The translations under genes and the position numbers were made by a program. Under the pieces are notes generated by a model, which was not told the DNA's origin, did not search any database, and saw only the letters and a program-made list of their open reading frames with translations. From Seiridium cupressi (taxonomy: Eukaryota > Ascomycota > Sordariomycetes > Amphisphaeriales > Sporocadaceae), in contig JARVKI010000142.1 of the NCBI GenBank assembly GCA_036674765.1, positions 1 through 64,000 on the forward strand: a stretch of DNA of 64,000 nucleotides, in the 5' to 3' direction. Below are positions 37,218 through 47,839 of the stretch, piece by piece. Within the stretch, counting starts at the first letter, position 1; each line of letters starts with the position of its first letter.

Positions 37218-37326
37218 CTATCTTTGCAGATAGATACCGTCTCCACGTCGCTCATCAATAACGATCTGCAGTATAACAAGCCCGGCCACCGTAATCGCCG
37301 TGATCCAGACCGAATAGATAAAGCAC
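37218..37326 (-). pseudogene. Possible terminal exon of a membrane protein, otherwise unrecognised
   Basis: A good acceptor (TTCTAGCAG) precedes a short frame with the hydrophobic stretch SVWITAITVAGLVILQIVI followed by DERR and a stop, like a last transmembrane helix with its cytosolic end. I could not find matching upstream exons on the minus strand, so it may be a remnant or chance. Confidence 0.2.
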
Positions 37327-38092
37327 CTGCTAGAAACACACAACGCTATTAAAATGTAAACATTTCATAGGCAAATGAATTGGTCTTCTTCTTTCTTTCC
37401 GTTTGTATCTTCTTCCCGCTACGAAGAGTTCACGAAAAACCCCAGCCCGCTACGACCGCAAGACTTTCCAATAGTAGAATAGCAAGGTCGTTGAGACAGC
37501 CAGCCGAGATTGAGATCCCAATCCCAGAAGAGGAATGCGCATGTCTGTTTGGCAAGCTCTCGACATACGAATAGTGACTAGGCGTGAATGCGTTATAATT
37601 AGTTTCACTTGGTAGGAAACCCATTCGCTGTAGAAGAGAGTCAAGGAGCAAGGAAACGTTATGCTTAGGGCATATTGCTTGGCCCAATACATCGGCAATC
37701 GGGTTGCCAGGTCCGTTCTACATGCTATGCACGAAACACCATGAGAATAAACTGCAAATACTTGGGAACGGGGTTGCATTCGAGGGAACACGCGACCGGC
37801 GCTTGCGTATGAGTAAAATTATGTGGAGAGGAGTGTGCCTTTCGTCAATTGTGCCGCAATTGTGCTTTAGATAGTCGCTAATAGCCCGGTTCGCAAAATA
37901 CACTCTGCCACCTGAATCCCAGGGACATGGAACGGCGAAAAGATGTGAATAGGTATACCAGGGCCACGGGGATCTACATCCGTCGTCTTGAACGTTTTGG
38001 TAATAGGGACAATGACTCTTTTGGTGCGAATCCGTGTGATCAACAGGGATTATGAACCACCATAGGTTAGATCATTCAAATAAAGGGGGAGG

Positions 38093-38115
38093 AAAAAAAA
38101 AAAAAAAAAAAAAAA
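38093..38115 (+). repeat. Poly-A run of 23
   Basis: A run of 23 consecutive A. It could be replication slippage or the tail of an old retroposed copy; no recognisable body precedes it. Confidence 0.8.
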
Positions 38116-39849
38116 GTCAGATGGGTGGTACGTGAACACCGATGCACACATATTATACAGCCAATAAACTTAATACAGCGGGCCCGTGGTCCGTATCCTC
38201 CTGACCCTGGTGCCTCCACCCAATCTCTCCTATACGACCAAAGACAGCGAGGGTCTGATGGATAGTACATTTGGCAAATGTTTGTGCCAGAATGCCTTGC
38301 ACGAAGATTAGGTTTCAGTGCCATCTATAACACAGATCAGCCCGAAATGAGTAGTGCCGTTTCTCTACTCCATGGGCATGTTCCCCCAAGACATGGAAAA
38401 TACCCCACTCCTCAATAATTAGATTCGCGAGAGCGATAACTTCGGGCTGTTTGAAGCCGGTTAACTGTCTTGATGCCGTTACCCGCTTCAAAGCGAACAT
38501 CGAGCAAGAAGTGATTCTAGCTTGACAAACGTTTAATCTTAAATTTGAGATCATACAGACAATAGATATCCGCACTGCTCTAACTTGGGTATGCTGCAGT
38601 TCGCGTAATCCTCGCGAATACAAAATCGGCGGCTTTGACGTATAGTCTCTTGCTGACCAAGGGCAATTGTTGATTTGAAACGGTCTCCATATAGCAGCTA
38701 TCGATTTCGCCTGCTGAGGTCACGGAAAGTCCTACGGACACATGGTGTCACGGAGCAGACCAACCGCATTTGAAAGGAGAGGGAGGTTCTGATGCGATCT
38801 ATATCGTCCGGTCCTCGTTGTCAATCAACAGCGAAAAGAGATCGTCGAGCTTTTGAAGGCGTTTCCCCTGTTCGTGGGCCAGAGCAAAGACGTGCTTCCA
38901 TCGCCATGTAGAACTGTTATTTTCTCGCCAGAGATTACCAGAACTGAATAAGCTCTGTTCATGAGTTGGATTACCGCCCGCCTAGTGGCCTACGCTACAT
39001 GTATCTTTCGTGTGACTGGCCGTCACGTATGGATGATTAGACCGGTAGGATCTCTGAACTGTTATTCGGCACCTTTGCTGGCGATACGTTATTGGGTCAC
39101 CTTTAAAAGTCATCCCATCCACAGGCATCACCCGGTTGTTGCTAACATCGTTAACGTTGAATTATCGTTGTCTGACAAATGTTACGCTAATTCTTGGATA
39201 CGAGCCCGTTGGCCATACCCACTCCATCTCAAATTCCAGGCCTAGGAGCCTTGCCTCTCACCATCTTTCAAGTCTTGCGTCCGTATTGCTCACGCTCTGA
39301 TTGTTTATCTTCCCTAGCTATTGATCCATTGTCGCTAACGAGGCTACTTTCGCTACTCCCGGGCTAATTTTCGGTGTCGATTTTAGCGCTGCTCGTCGTA
39401 TGAATACAGCAGGTCTCAACCCGTGATTTGTCTGGGATCTTCGAGCAACTTGAACTTCTGTAGGGAAGCAGGGTGACGGCGTCTAGCCGACCGCACCACA
39501 TCCTAGTCTCCCACCAATGACTGTGATAGTCAGCACATTTAGGAATGTCGTCACCCAGATTACGGAAGAAAACTTTGATCTGGGGGATATCTGTAACGGT
39601 AAGATGGGTTGGCAGGATACGTAAGGCGGCATTGCTCGAGCACACTTGGAAATCAATGGTTCGGATATGTGACAGATCTAGTGTCCGGTGTCCAGTGTCC
39701 AGTGGCCTGGCATATCGAAAAGACGACGTTACTAACGCGGGTTTAGGATTCGCGGGCGCTATCAGTAGCACCTGCTATAGTCAGCCGACGCTGCTTACTA
39801 GGATTGCGCCTTGCTCTTAAGTCTAGCGACATACATGGCTGATTGAAAC

Positions 39850-39879
39850 CAACTGACCAACTGACCAATTGACCAATTA
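39850..39879 (+). repeat. Short tandem repeat, about 9-10 bases per unit
   Basis: Three successive near-copies of ACTGACCA / ATTGACCA units are visible. A small minisatellite in non-coding DNA. Confidence 0.7.
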
Positions 39880-40507
39880 GCTTGGAGTTATTCTGATTGG
39901 GGAGCAGCGGATCATACCATATTTATAAAACTTTCTTCCCTGCCAAATTGTAAAGATCTGCAAACGAACACGTAAATGTACACATCAACACGCTGACAAT
40001 AATGGGATAGTGTTGCTTTGGCGCGGTACCAAAGCCGAAATGAGAGGGAAAGGAATCGAGGGCAGTCAGGAATTATTGTGCTGCCAGGAACACGGATTGG
40101 CAGAGTAAGCGCAGTAAGCCTAGAGACGGCGCCCAGGGCGAGTTGGAAGTGGGCCGGTATCGCGCACACCCCGAATGCCAGGGGCTAGGGGACAGGCGCT
40201 ACGATGTACCAGCGGCCTGGAGCAGGCGCACGGACTGCCAAGTGCGCCTGGGGGGGCCCTGATGGAGCCGGTAGCAGGCCGCAGCGATCGCGGGGCGAAA
40301 GACTCAAAATTTATTGCGCTCGATTCATCCCACCAGACCAGCCCACTTCCCGTCCTCTGCCCTGCGATCGAGGTAGCGTCGACACAGTCATACCAATAAG
40401 TGAGTCAGATACTTCAACCATAAAGACGGCACTCGATCTCTCTGTTTCCCCCGTCCTCGACCTTCCCACCCGCCAACTGCCTCGACACCTCCACATCACC
40501 GCGCAAC

Positions 40508-42832
40508 ATGGACGGACTTAAGCAGACTTTCAAGCGGTGCAAGGCCGAAAACAGGGTATGCCATTACCTCGCTCTCCCCCTCCACGACGTGACGCATGAC
40601 CGGTTGATTGGTCTGTCATGTTCCGTGAGGTATACAAAACCACAGAGATATTGTGGCTAACTGCTGGTCTTTAGTCGGCACTGGTGACCTATGTCACCGC
40701 CGGTTTCCCCAAGCCCGAGGACACACCAGCCATTATGCTGGCAATGCAGAAGGGTGGTGCTGGTATGTTGTTCCTGTTCTCGCTTCATACCGAGAAAATT
40801 TGCTTACACGGTTCATACAGACGTCATAGAACTCGGTGTTCCCTTTACAGACCCCATCGCCGACGGTCCGACCATCCAAACCTCCAATACCGTGGCCCTG
40901 CAGAATGGCGTCACCGTAGGGTCCGTCCTCCAAATGGTTCGCGATGCCAGGAAACAAGGATGCACAGTCCCGGTACTGCTGATGGGCTACTACAACCCGT
41001 TACTGTCGTACGGCGAGGAGGCTCTTCTCAAGGACTGCAAGGAGGCCGGCGTCAATGGTTTCATCGTTTGCGATCTGCCGCCAGAGGAGGCTGTTTCTTT
41101 CCGCAAGTTCTGCAGCAGCGGCGGCCTCAGTTACGTCCCTCTGATTGCACCTGCCACCAGTGATGCTCGCATGAAGCTTCTCTGTGCCCTGGCGGACAGC
41201 TTCATCTACGTTGTCTCGAGACAAGGTGTTACTGGTGCGTTGGGCTCCCTCAACGCCAACCTCCCCGCACTTGTGGCGAGAGTGAAGGGTTATAGTGGAG
41301 ACAAGCCGGCAGCAGTTGGCTTTGGTGTCTCCACACGGGATCACTTCAAGAGCGTAGCTGAGGTTGCCGACGGTGTTGTAATTGGATCGCAGATCGTCAC
41401 CACTTTGCAGAAGGCCGGGGCAGGAAATGGCCCCAAGGCCGTCGAGGAGTACTGCGCCTACGTCAGCGGACGCTCGACGACTGCTCAGGAAGAAAACACG
41501 CGCGAGGTCGGCATCGTCGAGGCTATCAACGGTGCCAAGGAGCCCGAGGCGACTCCAACCGTCAATGGTGTCATTGCCGAGCACGACGAGAGTGACCTTA
41601 TTGCCAAGCTTGGCGCCCTACGCCATGGCGTCATTCCCGACCGCTTTGGCGAGTTTGGTGGACAATACGTCCCCGAATCCCTCATGGACTGCCTGTCACA
41701 GCTCGAGGAAGGCTTCAACGCCATCAAAGACGACCCCAAGTTCTGGGAAGAGTACCGCACTTACTACCCCTGGATCGGGCGCCCGGGACACCTACACCTG
41801 GCCGAGCGCTTGACCGAGTATGCAGGAGGTGCCAACATCTGGCTGAAGCGTGAGGATTTGAACCACACTGGATCGCACAAGATCAACAATGCACTGGGAC
41901 AGATTCTGCTGGCTAGAAGATTGGGCAAGACCAAGATCATTGCCGAGACTGGTGCCGGACAACACGGTGTAGCTACCGCAACTGTCTGTGCCAAGTTTGG
42001 AATGGAATGCACTGTTTATATGGGTGCCGAGGACGTTCGCCGCCAAGCCCTGAATGTCTTCCGTATGCGCCTACTGGGGGCAAAGGTCGTCGCTGTCGAG
42101 GCTGGATCCAAAACCCTTCGCGACGCCGTCAACGAGGCCATGCGTGCATGGGTTGTTGATCTTGACAGCACACACTACATTATTGGATCTGCTATCGGCC
42201 CTCACCCCTTTCCTACCATCGTCCGCACATTCCAGTCAGTTATCGGAAACGAGACCAAGGAGCAGATGCTGGCCAAGCGTGGTAAGCTGCCTGATGCCGT
42301 CGTTGCTTGCGTAGGCGGTGGATCAAATGCCGTTGGCATGTTCTACCCCTTCAGCAATGACCCAAGTGTGAAGCTCTTGGGTGTCGAGGCGGGCGGTGAT
42401 GGTATCGAGACATCAAGGCACAGTGCTACTCTGTCCGGAGGCTCCAAGGGTGTGTTGCACGGTGTGCGCACCTACGTCCTCCAGAACGAGCACGGCCAGA
42501 TCTCGGACACACATTCCGTATCTGCCGGGCTCGACTACCCTGGTGTCGGTCCGGAGCTGGCGTCCTGGAAGGATGCCGAGCGCGCCAAGTTCATTGCTGC
42601 CACAGATGCAGAGGCATTCCTGGGCTTCAAGTTGATGTCGCAACTTGAGGGTATTATTCCTGCTCTGGAAAGTGCCCACGGTATCTACGGTGCTATTGAA
42701 TTGGCCAAGACCATGAAGAAGGATGAAGATGTGGTCATTTGCTTGAGTGGACGTGGTGACAAGGACGTACAGAGCGTGGCAGACGAGCTGCCAACGATTG
42801 GACCCAAGATCGGCTGGGACTTGCGCTTTTAA
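40508..42832 (+). CDS. TRP5: Bifunctional tryptophan synthase
   Basis: The 715-residue enzyme catalyses the last step of tryptophan synthesis: the alpha part releases indole from indole-3-glycerol phosphate and the beta part joins it to serine. Exons are 40508-40555, 40675-40762 and 40821-42832. The alpha domain (about 1-265) shows [28 protein letters not shown] and the VCDLPPEE loop. A linker of about 50 residues leads to the beta domain, starting [15 protein letters not shown], with the pyridoxal-phosphate lysine in [20 protein letters not shown], the [12 protein letters not shown] phosphate loop and LSGRGDKDV. The length agrees with the fused fungal enzyme. Conserved housekeeping gene; no anomalies. 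Confidence 0.98.
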
Positions 42833-43147
42833 GCCGAGGGCTGCTTTTTTGGACTATGGGGCAATGATTTTTCGTGTTCTGTTTGGAGTTTACGGAAAAT
42901 GAGTGGCAATTTTGACCTCTGGTGCACTTGATGCGCACTTTGTCTTGTATAGTGTGATAGAAAAATATAGACCAACAAGATACCGGTATACAACTCGATC
43001 TAGCCTTGATACACGTCGCTTGTGCCCGGGGCCGACGGCCACCCGCACCTGGTCCCAGGGCACGCAGCTTGTCATTTTACAAGTTGTGATACACGCCCAT
43101 ATCGAGGCATCGAATGATTCTAGGTCGCAAACTTCAGAAAGTGCCCG

Positions 43148-43888
43148 TTATAGCTCCTTTCTCTTAAGCTCGCCCTCGCTCTTGATCTCGTCTAGCACCT
43201 CCTGAGCCGCGTTCCTGGCTTCCTCAGCTCTGCTCACAGGCTCTTCGGCCATGAATCTCTCGCTTACGACCTCCTCCCCAATCACGAACTCGTCACCCCG
43301 CTCCAGCATGGCATCAATCTCAGCGATATCCTCCGGGCTCGGGGTGACCTCGGCCCCCTCCACCACAAACCCCTTTGGTGGCAGCCCAAGGGCCTCACGC
43401 TCTCTCGCCCACTTCTCCTGCACGGGGCCACTCTGCATGACCTTCCATCGGAGCCTCCAGCCAGCAGGGCCCAGCTCTTTTACGCGCCTCTGCTTGGTGC
43501 CCAGCAGGTACTCGTCAATGCCGCCGAGGCGGTCAATGGTTTTGAGCACGTGCGCAGTGAGCCGGGTGCGGATGAACATGTTCAGGCTCGGCGACCAGAG
43601 CCGCTTCGTGTGTCGGTTCGGCCGCCATTGCGTCGGCTGCTTGATCATGCGCGGCTCCGACACGGTGTTGCCGAACCGGATCTTGGACGTCCCGTACAGG
43701 CCCGAGTTGCGCTGCTTGTACCACCGGAAGGGTCCGTAGGGATAGTCGGGGACGCGCTCGAGGGGCACTTTCAGGTGCGTTGGCGTCTGGCGGGCTAAGG
43801 AGGAGGTTGTGCTGAAGGCGCGGCAGGTCGCCGAGGTTTGCGTGAGCAGACACCGGGCTGGTGCTGCTGTCGGCCGGAGGGTGGCCAT
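43148..43888 (-). CDS. MRPL24: Mitochondrial large-subunit ribosomal protein bL28m
   Basis: The 246-residue, single-exon protein of the mitochondrial ribosome large subunit. The N-terminus (MATLRPTAAPARCLLTQ...) is rich in Arg, Ala, Ser and Thr without acids, as in a mitochondrial presequence. The core contains GLYGTSKIRFGNTVSEP and RPNRHTKRLWSPSL followed by a RTRLTAHVLKTIDRLGG segment, the usual bL28 signature. The C-terminal extension is acidic (VTPSPEDIAEIDAMLERGD...) and is typical of fungal members. I chose the ATG at 43886-43888 because the presequence starts there; upstream frame residues look non-coding. Its 3' end faces that of tryptophan synthase 316 bases away. Confidence 0.93.
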   Translation of the reverse strand: MATLRPTAAPARCLLTQTSATCRAFSTTSSLARQTPTHLKVPLERVPDYPYGPFRWYKQRNSGLYGTSKIRFGNTVSEPRMIKQPTQWRPNRHTKRLWSPSLNMFIRTRLTAHVLKTIDRLGGIDEYLLGTKQRRVKELGPAGWRLRWKVMQSGPVQEKWAREREALGLPPKGFVVEGAEVTPSPEDIAEIDAMLERGDEFVIGEEVVSERFMAEEPVSRAEEARNAAQEVLDEIKSEGELKRKEL

Positions 43889-44403
43889 CTTGGCGCCGGA
43901 TTCGTTTCGCGGGTCGAGCTGGGCTATGCCTTGGTCATGGAGCTTGGGGATTTGGTGGTTGTCGTCCGCTCGATACACAATTGGCGCCAGATAGAATGTG
44001 CATCTGAAGCCTGAGGCCGTGAAGCTTTGCAGCTCTCAAGGATTTCTGGGGTCGCAGCTGGCGATGGAAATTTCGACCGGGGTTTTCCCGCTAGGCCCGT
44101 CCTTGATCGACAGGGGGGATATCGTAGGTCGACATTCCCGAATCTCTCGGTGAACGCAAAGATCATATGGTACAAGACCTGACACAATCTCGCTGTTGCT
44201 CGGCATTTGAAATTTGGCATCCCTCTGGCGTGCTACTGAAGCACTGGTTGCGCCTGTTTGACCACCCTCACTTCATGCCATGAACTCACCAGTCAGGTGA
44301 CATCGAGATACATACATTGAGCTTCCTGCAAGTAAACAACAAAACATGTCAATTACCCACACTGGGCATAGAAAGGGAAGGACAGAAAGACGGACCATAC
44401 CAA

Positions 44404-45533
44404 ATGACAATGTTTCCACCAATCGACAGTTCAGTTCTCGGAAACAACCCTGGCTTCGAGAGGCTTTACAACTCACTCACAAGCACCATCCTTAATGCCG
44501 ATGGCTCCACCAAGAATGACCCTGCCGTCATGCAGCGAGATGCTCATCGCGATGTGAGTTAGATACTTGCGCGAGACACGGGAGCTTTGAGCCTTGACCA
44601 TACATGCAGGAGCTTAAAGAATATCGAATGAAGGAAACTAGAAAGCATCTTCTCAAGAATACCCTCGCGACGATGCCGTCGCCTTCATCCCAGCCCCCAA
44701 CCAAGCAACATCAACGAACTAAATCCCAGCTATCCAACATGTCGTCCCAAAAGGCGGTTCCGTTACCACCGGAGCTTGTGGAATTGCTCCTCCTCCTTCC
44801 ATCCTTTCTAGAACAGGGGCAGACAATGAGAACGACCGGCCTGGAGCTGCTCCTCTCAAGCCCTCCATTTTCCGACTTTCCATCTTTGCTTCCTCAACTC
44901 TCGTCCGCCGTATCGTCCCATCTCATGTCGCAAGCCCGCGGCCTGGCCAGAGTCCAACATCCTACTACTAATCCCTCATTCATTCATCGCGCCATCCCGC
45001 ACATCCTTCCCACGACACAGTCACTGCTATCAACCCTGTCAAGCAATCGCGCTACCCTTACTTCTTACCGACTGAATACTGCTTCGAGTCTCGTCAAGCA
45101 TTTGAACCAGCACACTGAAGCCCTTCTCCGGCTTCTTCGCTCTCTGGAAGCAAAGCACGGACCCGCCGCGCAGTTCAGCACACTTCAAGTCTCGGAAGCA
45201 AGCCTGGAAGCAAAGCTGTGGGCTGCTTCTCTCAATCTTTTCCTCCGGGAGACCCGAGCTCATGTGTATCCACCAGAGTCGCAATATGCACTCAAAAATT
45301 ACCGGAACCACTTGCGTGATGCGCAAATGCAGCTGTCCAACAAGCTCAGGACCCGCGAACAGGAGCTAGGAGAGTACGGCGTGTTCATCAGTCTCGAAGA
45401 GGGCGGCTTGGGCATCGGTAGGGCAGATGAAGCGAGGGAACACAAGTTCAGGGAGATGGCGAGGATATGGAGAGAGATGGAAAACAGGTTGAGGGAGATC
45501 AACGGTGATCTCAAGCGACTCGACAGTCAGTAG
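44404..45533 (+). CDS. Conserved-looking helical protein, function unknown
   Basis: A 357-residue product from exons 44404-44553 and 44610-45533 (phase 0). I do not recognise a named family. It is mainly helical: a short N-terminal part ends MQRDAHRDELKEYRMKETRK across the splice. A Ser/Pro/Gln-rich linker follows, then a leucine-rich block (LPPELVELLLLLPSFLEQG), then long helices. The C-terminus reads FREMARIWREMENRLREING, which has coiled-coil character. A second ATG in frame at 44410 would remove two residues. No signal peptide or membrane span. The gene lies head to head with bL28m, 516 bases apart, so they may share a promoter. Regular codon use and a clean splice support coding. Confidence 0.75.
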
Positions 45534-46973
45534 TTGAAACAACCCATCCCAGTTGTGATATCAGACCAGCAACTGTCAGAGCTCTTTTCGGCTCCGATCT
45601 CACTGGCTCATGAGAATGGACGTGTGAACAAGACTTGTGGAGGAGCCATATAACCTCATCGCTTTCGTCCTACTCATAGGATACGGGACAGATTTCACAG
45701 TCGCGAAAGTCTACCTAGTGGTTTTCGAGTGCCAGCGACTTCTACTTCTTTATAATGCTACCTTTATTGGGTCATTTCTAGGTCGAGATCATAAAGTCGC
45801 ACTCAACATCGAAACAATCTCGTTACAATAATTAGAACCTACCGACTAGCCCGACCACTTCTTTCACGACATAGGAGAATATTGTAGAGTAGTCTATGAA
45901 GTAGTCATGAAACAAGTGTCTGATAACGGTAGTGTTGAGATATCTACCCTGTAGTCGCTGTGCTTGCTCGTATTCATCAATTTTGACAGTGACTTCCAAG
46001 TTCTATCTTCAAGTTGTGATGCACACTGACTCTTGGCTGAATGTTATTGTAAGCGGGACGGCAAGATGGGAGTCAGATGCCTGTACAATGGTTGTTAATA
46101 TTTGTAAAACAAGCGCAAGTTATGAAGAAGCCGGCTCATGAGCGAATGACAGCACCAAGAGGGTACGAGATCCTTGTTTCTGGCCTCTTGATTTGTCCCA
46201 CAGGCTATTTGGTACCCGTATAGTTGATAAAGTCGGTTGGATCGTTTCTTGGCACAACTTCCGTCAGTGCCCTTTCGCTGCTTGCGGGTGAGATGAGGTA
46301 TCTGCCGGGGACCCGCGTAGGACAACTTGGTGAAGAGACTTTTTTGGCCGTATAATGGGAGTTTGTATTTGAATAAACCAAGTTTGGACTGCTTCCATAA
46401 GGTATGTACTGACTTTTTGAGCTTCAGGGAGGAATACCCTTTCCTTGATCCCAGAACCTCAGTGCTCCGAGAATGCAAACGTTTTTTTTTTCTTTTATGG
46501 ATTTCAGGTTGACGCTTCTGCCTTTCCCCAGGTACAGATAGATATATGAAGATCTCCGAGGTGTCTCTCGATGGTTTTGGAGCTCTGCGAGAACAATGGA
46601 AGCATGTATTTAAACCCGGATAATTGACTATGGGATCAAATGCATAATAAAATGTTCAATCGTTGTTATCAGCGATCGGCCAAAACTGCTCTTTATCATC
46701 AAGGTACCCGGTTGGTTTTAATGACAGAATCGCCAGTACCCCTTCTCCTCATTCGGCGTGGGCATGATATCCGCCAAAGCTTATCCGAGTTGGAGAAGCC
46801 CCAAGCGGCACCATGACGCAATCCAGCAAGCGTAATCTTGTTGAATCCGGTAAGTGAGCGCTTGGGAGAGATGAGGAGGACATGTTTTAAGCAGATCTAT
46901 CACATTTGGACCTGAAAAGCGTGACTCTCACGCACACAGCACTCTTATTCCTATACACTGCATATATGCCACT
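45534..46973. other. Intergenic, nothing recognised
   Basis: A 1.4-kb AT-richer stretch with no recognised gene. An ATG at 46814 followed 37 bases later by a perfect donor (GTAAGTGAG) could be an alternative first exon of the next gene. Confidence 0.45.
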
Positions 46974-47668
46974 ATGTCTACCAACAATGAGAGCCCCCAA
47001 AAAGCCCGGCAGATCTTGTTCAACGAGGGTCTCCGTGGTATGTATGAAACCTGCTGTGTCCTTGATTTTCTTCCAGAAACAAAAAGAAAGCTAACGTTAT
47101 ATATAGTAAGCATTATTATGAATTCCCTTTTGGTTTAAATATTCGAGAAATAGCGGAGTTCGCCTTTTCTCCCCCCCCTCCCCCTTGGTGTTCGATTGTT
47201 ACAAGAAATCTGCTGGAACGAAAGGGTTTATACCGGGGCTTTCTATAAATTCGTGAGAATATTGAGGAACTGACATGTTTCTATTACCAGATACGCCAAG
47301 AAGTGACCGGTGCGGAGCACGTAAAGCGCTCATGGGCCAATGTGTCGGACTTCTCGCGGCCCATGCAAGAGCTTGCCACAGAGGCGGGCTGGGGTCTGAT
47401 CTGGGGACGGGACGGATTAGACCGGCGAACGCGCTCTCTTATCAACATCGCCATGTTGACGGCCATGGGTAAGAGCACAGAGCTGGCCGTCCATGTCAGG
47501 GGTGCCTTTCAAAATGGATGTACCGAGAAGGAGATTCAGGAGGCGCTGCTACAGGCCAGTGTATATGCAGGATTGCCTTCGGGCTTGGAAGGGTTCAGAG
47601 TGGCGCAGAAGGTTGTGGACGAAGAGAACGAGAAGACGAACAGTAGAGAGGCTGTCAATGCGGAATGA
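46974..47668 (+). CDS. Carboxymuconolactone-decarboxylase-like protein
   Basis: A small AhpD/CMD-fold protein, about 156 residues. The N-terminus (46974-47037) gives SPQKARQILFNEGLR; the main exon (47291-47668) gives IRQEVTGAEHVKRS..., then FSRPMQELATEAGWGLIWGR, RTRSLINIAMLTAMGK, VHVRGAFQNGCTEKEIQEAL and YAGLPSGLEGFRVA, all classic for the family. Members decarboxylate 4-carboxymuconolactone in aromatic catabolism or serve as thiol peroxidase-like helpers; the redox CxxC of AhpD is absent, so decarboxylase-like is favoured. To keep frame between the two exons a 29-base exon (47077-47105) is needed, adding ten residues not expected from the family. Either this is genuine, or the first exon lies elsewhere. 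Main exon certain, 5' end uncertain. Confidence 0.78.
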
Positions 47669-47839
47669 AGAAGACAGTGATTGTATGAGTTTAGCTTTGG
47701 CTAAAAGTATTCTTTATGTGGCTCTGGTTACATTTCGTTCTACCCAGCCCTGGTACTTAATCTCCGAAATTGATCTCACAGTCTGTGTTAAGTAACTTAT
47801 ATTGAGCCTAGTTCGATAAGAGTGAATGTACTTCTAATA

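Larger units (their letters stand above)
36903..40507. other. Long gene-poor stretch
   Basis: I find no secure gene in 3.6 kb. It holds a 23-base A run, a small tandem repeat (39850-39879) and one possible terminal exon on the minus strand near 37218-37326. Several short frames have no family features. It separates the accessory half of the window from the core-gene half. Confidence 0.5.
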
